Shown here in pieces: positions 59,115-64,000 of a stretch of 64,000 bases of DNA. Under the pieces are notes generated by a model. It made no database searches, was not told where the DNA came from, and worked only from the letters and a program-made list of their open reading frames with translations. The stretch lies in NCBI GenBank assembly GCA_017618195.1, contig JAFZUW010000074.1, forward strand, positions 1-64,000, read 5' to 3'. This DNA is from Lachnospiraceae bacterium (GTDB lineage: Bacteria > Bacillota > Clostridia > Lachnospirales > Lachnospiraceae). A program made the translations under genes and the position numbers. Position 1 is the first letter of the stretch; each line of letters opens with the position of its first letter.

Positions 59115-59828
59115 ATGACGACCAAGGAATGGTATACCGTACAATTCACGAACCGAAAGACAATCGGGCTCTCCGTCTCAAAGGACGGAAGGCTTACGGT
59201 CCGCGCGCCCTACGGCACGTCGCGGCTTACGATTGAGCGCGTTATCAAGCAGAAGGAAGACTGGATCCGAAAGGCGATGGAAAAGGTGATGAAAGAAGCC
59301 GCGGAGCAGAATGCTCCGTCCGACCGCTACTTTGACGGAGCGCTGTTCCCTCTTCACGGCGGTGCTGTCGAACTCGTTTTATACGAAGTTGCCGACGCGG
59401 AACGGATCAGTGTCGCGCTTCGTCCCGACCCGCGCGAAACGCTTCTCACGGTGCGCGGAGCGGATCTCACTCCCGAGCGCGTACAGGAGGCGGTCAACGC
59501 CTGGGGCCGACGCTACGCGAAAGCCTATCTCGAAGCACGCGTGCGCAAATACGCCGACCGTCTCGGGATAACCGTCGGACGCATCACCATCCGCGAAACA
59601 AAAACCCGCTGGGGCAGCTGTTCCTCGGACGGGAACCTGAACTTCCACTGGAAGCTCATCCTGCTCCCGGAAGCGATCTGCGACTACGTCATCGTCCACG
59701 AACTCTGCCACCGTTACGAGATGAACCACAGCAAAGACTTCTGGGCACATGTCGGCGGCATCTTCCCCGACTACAAGGAGCGCCGCCGGAAACTCAAGGA
59801 AGTCGAGAAACGAATCCTAAGCTGGTAG
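59115..59828 (+). CDS. YgjP/DUF45-type zinc metallopeptidase-like protein
   Basis: 237-residue protein of the YgjP (DUF45, M48-like) family. The diagnostic block is TRWGSCSSDGNLNFHWKLIL (about 164-183), followed by VIVHELCHRYEMNHSKDFW, in which His195, Glu196 and His199 form the HExxH zinc site and His205 is the likely third ligand. The N-terminal part (FTNRKTIGLSVSKDGRLTVR) is the family beta domain. Cytosolic, no signal peptide. The family often adjoins restriction or helicase genes, but here it is alone with its own promoter. Biochemical role is unproven. Confidence 0.92.
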   Translation: MTTKEWYTVQFTNRKTIGLSVSKDGRLTVRAPYGTSRLTIERVIKQKEDWIRKAMEKVMKEAAEQNAPSDRYFDGALFPLHGGAVELVLYEVADAERISVALRPDPRETLLTVRGADLTPERVQEAVNAWGRRYAKAYLEARVRKYADRLGITVGRITIRETKTRWGSCSSDGNLNFHWKLILLPEAICDYVIVHELCHRYEMNHSKDFWAHVGGIFPDYKERRRKLKEVEKRILSW

Positions 59829-59860
59829 AGAAACAACAGGGTGCCTTACATAATAAAATA

Positions 59861-59931
59861 AGCAGCCGCGCCCGCGGGACGTTGCGGAAGGATTTTGTTC
59901 CTTCCGCGATGTCCTGCGCAGGCAGGCTGCT
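59861..59931. terminator. Nested bidirectional terminator
   Basis: AGCAGCC and GGCTGCT form the outer arms; GCGGAAGGA and TCCTTCCGC (884-892 and 899-907) form a perfect inner 9-bp stem. T-tract follows on the plus strand and A-rich sequence precedes it. It separates the convergent YgjP-like and AICAR transformylase genes. Confidence 0.8.
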
Positions 59932-59970
59932 TTTCGTTTACTTTCGGGCACTCCGTCCCTTACACCTGAA

Positions 59971-61149
59971 TTAGTGGTGGAACAGTCTGATACCGGTAAA
60001 TGCCATGAACAGGCCGTGGTCGTCGGCCGCCTTGATAACAAGGTCGTCACGAACGGAACCGCCGGGCTCTGCAATGTACTTAACACCGCTGCGGAATGCG
60101 CGCTCGATGTTGTCGCTGAACGGGAAGAACGCATCGGAACCGAGTGCTACGTCGGTGTTCTTATCGAGCCATGCGCGCTTCTTCTCCGCGGTAAAGACTT
60201 CGGGCTTTGTCTTGAAGATGTTCTGCCATTTGCCTTCCGCAAGAACATCCATGTAGTCCTCGCCGATGTAAAGGTCGATTGCGTTGTCGCGGTCGGCACG
60301 TCCGATCGTATCAAGGAAAGGAAGGTTCAGAACTTCGGGAGACTGGCGGAGCCACCAGTTGTCAGCCTTCGAACCGGCAAGACGCGTGCAGTGGATACGG
60401 GACTGCTGTCCTGCACCGATACCGATTGCCTGTCCGCCCTTGCAGTAGCATACGGAGTTGGACTGCGTATACTTAAGGGTAATCAGGGAAATGATCAGGT
60501 CGATCTTCGCAAGCTCGGGAAGCTCTTTATTCTTAGTCGGGATGTTCGCGAACAGCTCGTCGTCGATCTTCAGTTCGTTACGGCCCTGCTCGAAGGTGAT
60601 GCCGTAAACCTGCTTGCGCTCGAGAGGCTCGGGAACATAGTTCTCATCAATCTTGATAACGTTGTAGTTGCCCTTCTTCTTGGTCTTGAGAATTTCAAGA
60701 GCCTCGGGCTCATAACCGGGAGCGATGATACCGTCGGAAACTTCTCTCTTGATCATGTTGGCGGTCGGTACGTCACACACATCGGAAAGAGCGATGAAAT
60801 CGCCGAAGGAACTCATGCGATCCGCGCCTCTTGCTCTTGCGTATGCGCATGCAAGCGGGGAAAGCTCGCCGAGATCGTCAACCCAGTAAATCTTACGAAG
60901 CGTATCGGTCAAAGGAAGACCTACCGCAGCACCTGCGGGGCTTACGTGCTTGAAACTCGTTGCAGCCGGAAGACCGGTTGCCTTCTTCAGTTCCTTCACC
61001 AGCTGCCAGCCGTTGAAAGCATCCATAAAGTTAATGTAGCCCGGCTTGCCGTTCAGTACTTCGATCGGCAGATCCTTGCCGTTTTCCATGAAAATGCGGG
61101 AAGGCTTCTGATTCGGATTACAGCCGTACTTCAGTTCCAGTTCGTTCAT
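59971..61149 (-). CDS. purH: Stand-alone AICAR transformylase (PurH C-terminal type)
   Basis: 392-residue enzyme adding the formyl group to AICAR in purine step nine. It corresponds only to the transformylase domain of bifunctional Pur[17 protein letters not shown] at the N terminus, [17 protein letters not shown] with the active-site Lys-His pair, [20 protein letters not shown] and [13 protein letters not shown], and the end [17 protein letters not shown]. The IMP cyclohydrolase domain is missing, and its function is supplied by the gene just upstream (18-base gap). The two genes share one promoter. Confidence 0.93.
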   Translation of the reverse strand: MNELELKYGCNPNQKPSRIFMENGKDLPIEVLNGKPGYINFMDAFNGWQLVKELKKATGLPAATSFKHVSPAGAAVGLPLTDTLRKIYWVDDLGELSPLACAYARARGADRMSSFGDFIALSDVCDVPTANMIKREVSDGIIAPGYEPEALEILKTKKKGNYNVIKIDENYVPEPLERKQVYGITFEQGRNELKIDDELFANIPTKNKELPELAKIDLIISLITLKYTQSNSVCYCKGGQAIGIGAGQQSRIHCTRLAGSKADNWWLRQSPEVLNLPFLDTIGRADRDNAIDLYIGEDYMDVLAEGKWQNIFKTKPEVFTAEKKRAWLDKNTDVALGSDAFFPFSDNIERAFRSGVKYIAEPGGSVRDDLVIKAADDHGLFMAFTGIRLFHH

Positions 61150-61167
61150 GTTTCGTTCCTCCGGATA

Positions 61168-61881
61168 TTATTTGTTCTTATTTACGATCCGGCTCTCATA
61201 TGCGCCGGTCTCAATATCGATAAAGCGTACGAAGAGGGATACCTTGTTCTCTTCATTCAGGCTGTTCCATACAAGATCCGTAAAGGAATCGATGTCGCCT
61301 GCGATATCCACGCAGGTAGGCTCGCCCTCGAAGCTCGGAAGCGGGTTGCCGTCGCCCATGTAGGTATGGATGAAGCGGCCCTCTCCTGCCTTCGGATTCG
61401 TGTATGCGTACGTGTAGCGGTTGCACGAAGAAGGATCGCCGTTGTTGCTCTTCAGAATCGAAAGAGCGTAATTGTACGTGCCGTTCTCCACATGCATGAT
61501 GCCGCTGATACGAGGGGTATAGTTCGGAGCGTCGGGCTCAAACTCTCTCGTTCTGAGCGCCTGCTCAAACGTGGACTGCTTGTCCATCATCTCGTAAATG
61601 GTATCGGTCTGGTCGCCGTTCGTAACGATCGTCTTGTTGCCGAGTACGCGGACAGGTGCGTAAATAATGAGGCTCGGATCGGAAAGTTTCGAAGGATCGA
61701 ATGCCTGTGTGCGGATTCCGTTTCCGTCCTCCACGAATACGCGGTTGCGGCTGTTAACGCTGCGGCCCATAATGAAATATGCGGTTACCGCATAACGTCC
61801 GTCTGCGGACTTACCCAATACGATTCCTCTTCCGGGATACGAATTGCTCTTAAGGTCCTGACTCAAAGATACTTTCTGCAT
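61168..61881 (-). CDS. purO: PurO-like IMP cyclohydrolase
   Basis: 237-residue protein resembling archaeal-type IMP cyclohydrolase PurO, which closes the ring of FAICAR to IMP. Matching segments are PGRGIVLGKSADGRYAVTAY, GRSVNSRNRVF (family S-R-x2-N-R), IIYAPVRVLGNKTIVTNGDQ, TDTIYEMM and PRISGIM. The protein is somewhat longer than the archaeal ones (about 200). Its place before the AICAR transformylase gene supports this role. The family link rests on motif memory, not a search. A consensus promoter lies 52 bases before the start. Confidence 0.85.
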   Translation of the reverse strand: MQKVSLSQDLKSNSYPGRGIVLGKSADGRYAVTAYFIMGRSVNSRNRVFVEDGNGIRTQAFDPSKLSDPSLIIYAPVRVLGNKTIVTNGDQTDTIYEMMDKQSTFEQALRTREFEPDAPNYTPRISGIMHVENGTYNYALSILKSNNGDPSSCNRYTYAYTNPKAGEGRFIHTYMGDGNPLPSFEGEPTCVDIAGDIDSFTDLVWNSLNEENKVSLFVRFIDIETGAYESRIVNKNK

Positions 61882-61932
61882 GAAACAATCCTCCTAAAAA
61901 CTCATTGTGTGTGTGAAACCACTGCCGCATCC

Positions 61933-61961
61933 ATTATAGCGAATAGTGTTTTCGTTATCAA
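61933..61961 (-). promoter_or_regulatory. Promoter of the purO-purH pair
   Basis: Minus-strand TTGATA (61956-61961), 17-base spacer, TATAAT (61933-61938). It lies just past the MATE gene terminator. Confidence 0.85.
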
Positions 61962-61964
61962 GAA

Positions 61965-61981
61965 GAAACCTCTGCGGTTTC
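61965..61981 (-). terminator. Terminator of the MATE transporter gene
   Basis: Minus-strand GAAACC-GCAGA-GGTTTC followed by TTCTTG, 10 bases after the stop at 61991. The 6-bp stem is short and overlaps the next promoter region. Confidence 0.6.
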
Positions 61982-61990
61982 CGCTTTTCG

Positions 61991-63367
61991 TTATACTGTT
62001 CCGGGTTCCCGGATCATGTCTCCGTCCGGCGGGAGCGTCTTCAAAAACCGGATGACGAACGGCAGGGCGATGACAAATGTGATAATGTCGGAAACGGGCT
62101 GCGCCGTCTGGATTCCGATCAGTCCGAACTGTTTCTCCGAAAGCCACAATACCGGTATCAGGATCACGCCGCTCCGGAGTCCCGAAAGGAACGAAGCGAC
62201 ACGGTTGGCGCCGATGCTTTGAAACAGCATGTTGGCAAATACGGACACCGGCTGGAATATGAGCGCCCATACGAAATAGCGAAGCGCCGTCGTTCCGATA
62301 CGGATTACTTCCGGATCCTTCTGGAATATCCGGACAAGATCCTTTGAGAAAACCCATCCGACAACCGCCATGATCGTCAGAAGCGTCTCTCCGAGAAGAA
62401 GCGTTACCAGAAACGCCTTCTTTACGCGGGAATACTTCTTTGCTCCGTAGTTAAATGCCGAAACGGGCTGGAAGCCCTGACCGATTCCGAGCGCGAAGGC
62501 AAATGCGCAGAAGGATATCCGGTTTACGATCGTCATGGCCGCAACCGCGGCGTCGCTGTAATACCCCGCAAGGCGGTTTAATACCATCGTGCTGATGCTG
62601 GAAAGTCCCTGTCTGAGCATGCTCGGAAATCCCGTCGCGCAAATCCGGTACACGTCCGCCGGGTCGGTGCTGCAGAATGCGGCTTCAATCCTGCTCTCCG
62701 TCTTATGCATCAGGAACATGCTGAACAGAAGCAGAAATCCGATCGTCTGCGATACCGCCGTTGCGATTCCCGCGCCGGTTACTCCGAGTCCCATCCGAAG
62801 CGTGAACAGCCAGTCCAAAAAGATATTCAGTACGCCGCCGGACATCAGTCCGATCATCGCAAGACTCGCGCGTCCCTCATACCGGAGGATGTTGTTCAAA
62901 ACACAGCTGGTCGTCAGAAACGGCGCCGCGAGCAGAATGTAGCGGGTGTATTCCTTCGCAAACGGAAGAATCGTCTTCGTGCTCCCGAGAAGCTTCATCA
63001 AAGGGGTCAGGAACACTAACCCCGAAACGGAAAGGATGACACCCGTAGCAAAGCAGCAGAAGAAACCGGTACTTGCGAATTTGGTCGCATTTTCCTTATC
63101 CCTCTTGCCGAGCGATCTCGCGATGATGCTTCCCGCGCCGTGTCCGAACATGAATCCGAACGCCTGAAGGATTGCCATCAGACCGAATACGACGCCGATC
63201 GCGCCCGAAGCGCTCGGGTTGTCCAATTTGCCGACGAAATAGTTGTCGGCGAGATTGTACACGGTCGTAACGAGCATACTCAGAGTCGTCGGAAGCCCCA
63301 GCCGGATTACGAGCATCGCGACCGGGGTCTCCGTCATTTTTCGGAATTGTCTGTCATCCGTTTCCAA
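61991..63367 (-). CDS. MATE family efflux transporter
   Basis: 458-residue multidrug and toxin extrusion type transporter with twelve helices in two halves. DDRQFRKMTETPVAMLVIRLG opens the protein as in many clostridial MATE members; TTVYNLADNYFVGKL, GHGAGSIIARSLGKRDKENA and ALGIGQGFQPVSAFNYGAKK are typical. The start is taken as TTG at 63367: it has GGAGAG eight bases upstream and keeps the conserved DDRQFRKMTETP segment; the ATG at 63337 lacks a site. Substrate unknown. It follows the partial secreted-protein gene by 17 bases. Confidence 0.88.
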   Translation of the reverse strand: METDDRQFRKMTETPVAMLVIRLGLPTTLSMLVTTVYNLADNYFVGKLDNPSASGAIGVVFGLMAILQAFGFMFGHGAGSIIARSLGKRDKENATKFASTGFFCCFATGVILSVSGLVFLTPLMKLLGSTKTILPFAKEYTRYILLAAPFLTTSCVLNNILRYEGRASLAMIGLMSGGVLNIFLDWLFTLRMGLGVTGAGIATAVSQTIGFLLLFSMFLMHKTESRIEAAFCSTDPADVYRICATGFPSMLRQGLSSISTMVLNRLAGYYSDAAVAAMTIVNRISFCAFAFALGIGQGFQPVSAFNYGAKKYSRVKKAFLVTLLLGETLLTIMAVVGWVFSKDLVRIFQKDPEVIRIGTTALRYFVWALIFQPVSVFANMLFQSIGANRVASFLSGLRSGVILIPVLWLSEKQFGLIGIQTAQPVSDIITFVIALPFVIRFLKTLPPDGDMIREPGTV

Positions 63368-63384
63368 TATATGGTCTCTCCGTG

Positions 63385-64000
63385 TTATTGTTTCTTCAGC
63401 GTTCCGCTGACGGGAACGATGTAATAGCAATCCGTGATATCATCCCCGTTTTCATTAATTACATGAATGTACCGGGGCGTATTGGACGACGAGCCGATCT
63501 CATACTGGCTTGCGTCCAATGTAAGCTCGATCCGGTCTCCGCTTGCAAGGGAGCCCTTCGAGATGTACCATCCGCTGCTTTCGAGGCGGCCGTCCATCTC
63601 TCCGCCTTCCATTCCGTAGGTCGTGATTTCCAGGGAACGCTGCTTGATTTTGATGGTCGGAACGGTTTTGGCCGCGATCAGGTATTTGTCCGAAACGTCA
63701 TTTCCGGCGCTGTCGAGCACGTACGCCTCCCAATAGAAAATGTACTCGCCGACATATTCCGGCGCGGACATGGTTTCCGCTTCGCAAACAACCATCTCAT
63801 CGGGTTCAATGGTTCCGTAAAGGAATTCGCCGCCCGGGTTGATGTCCAAAACCGGCAGGCCGTCATACTCTTTTTCGTAGTAGGTGAAATCAACGATGAT
63901 CGGATTGTCCTCTTCTTTAAGCTCTATTCCCTCAATACCGCCGTACTCTCCGAAACCGCCGCCTCCTCCGCCGCCTCCCTGAGAAGGATCCGAAGCGGCT
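63385..64000 (-). CDS. C-terminal part of a secreted protein with Gly-rich linker (partial)
   Basis: Open to the right edge, so the start is missing. The visible 204 residues begin AASDPSQ, then eight glycines and FGEYGGIEGIELKEEDN, followed by two beta-rich, Ig-like parts: IVDFTYYEKEYDGLPVLDIN (resembling MBG-type repeats) and IKIKQRSLEITTYGMEGGEM. The end reads YYIVPVSGTLKKQ. No anchor is visible at the C terminus. A surface or secreted role is inference. It lies 17 bases before the MATE gene and may be co-transcribed with it. Confidence 0.65.
   Translation of the reverse strand, partial: AASDPSQGGGGGGGGFGEYGGIEGIELKEEDNPIIVDFTYYEKEYDGLPVLDINPGGEFLYGTIEPDEMVVCEAETMSAPEYVGEYIFYWEAYVLDSAGNDVSDKYLIAAKTVPTIKIKQRSLEITTYGMEGGEMDGRLESSGWYISKGSLASGDRIELTLDASQYEIGSSSNTPRYIHVINENGDDITDCYYIVPVSGTLKKQ

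Noticed and set aside
59974-62055. 693-codon open frame on the plus strand
   Set aside because: Antisense to the AICAR transformylase and PurO-like genes and part of the MATE gene; no motif and no start site.
1-64000. CRISPR arrays, tRNA and rRNA genes
   Set aside because: No regularly spaced repeats, no CCA-ended cloverleaf pattern and no rRNA landmark sequence were noticed by eye; a dedicated tRNA scan would settle it.

Overview
The window looks like chromosomal DNA of a plant-polysaccharide-degrading member of the Clostridia, most likely Lachnospiraceae. The evidence is a Firmicute-type S10-spc-alpha ribosomal order, AGGAGG ribosome binding sites, a zinc-type S14, a feruloyl esterase close in motif layout to the Butyrivibrio enzyme Est1E, and the pairing of a stand-alone AICAR transformylase with a PurO-like IMP cyclohydrolase. 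This assignment is inference from remembered family features; no search was run. Almost everything is on the minus strand, so operons read from high to low coordinates.

Right to left along the minus strand: a partial secreted protein (63385-64000) and a MATE transporter; the last two purine steps split over two genes (59971-61881); a plus-strand YgjP-like metallopeptidase (59115-59828); an EamA transporter and a PrsA-like lipoprotein; a plus-strand MraY-like transferase and LysR regulator (54702-56655) divergent from purL (50566-54456). Then comes an ECF sigma factor, a single-pass membrane protein and a lipoprotein (47811-50431), probably one signalling unit. Next is the ribosomal block rpsJ to infA (35038-47357) with its own promoter and leader, closed by a strong UUCG terminator.

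The ribosomal block is broken between infA and rpmJ. About 6.6 kb there holds three related Thr/Pro-linker lipoproteins with YD-type repeats, a VanZ-like protein and a tiny membrane protein. rpmJ-rpsM-rpsK-rpsD-rpoA-rplQ then restart from a near-consensus promoter, with an unusual 337-base structured spacer after rpmJ. An ECF transporter module follows (an EcfA1-EcfA2 fusion, EcfT, then TruA), and then rplM-rpsI.

Between rpsI and a peptidase-E-like gene lies an AT-rich island (about 16200-20340). It carries a 1190-residue SIR2-domain protein resembling defence-associated sirtuins, preceded by fragments of a type I restriction specificity gene (hsdS) and by palindromes. This is the best candidate for an uncharacterised defence system in the window.

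The left end (249-14883) is polysaccharide-related. Two secreted proteins share an unrecognised N-terminal module of about 290 residues but carry different C-terminal domains (DUF4838-like and a parallel beta-helix). A tight eight-gene operon (2417-8426) has an Est1E-like feruloyl esterase, an AlkD-like protein, a membrane protein, a FeoB-associated-type Cys-rich protein, a GH10 xylanase without signal peptide, a NUDIX hydrolase, an MmcB/sce7726-like protein and a CE1-type esterase. Last is a surface protein with InlB-like repeats. Bases 1-248 hold nothing I can support. No tRNA, rRNA or CRISPR array was seen.
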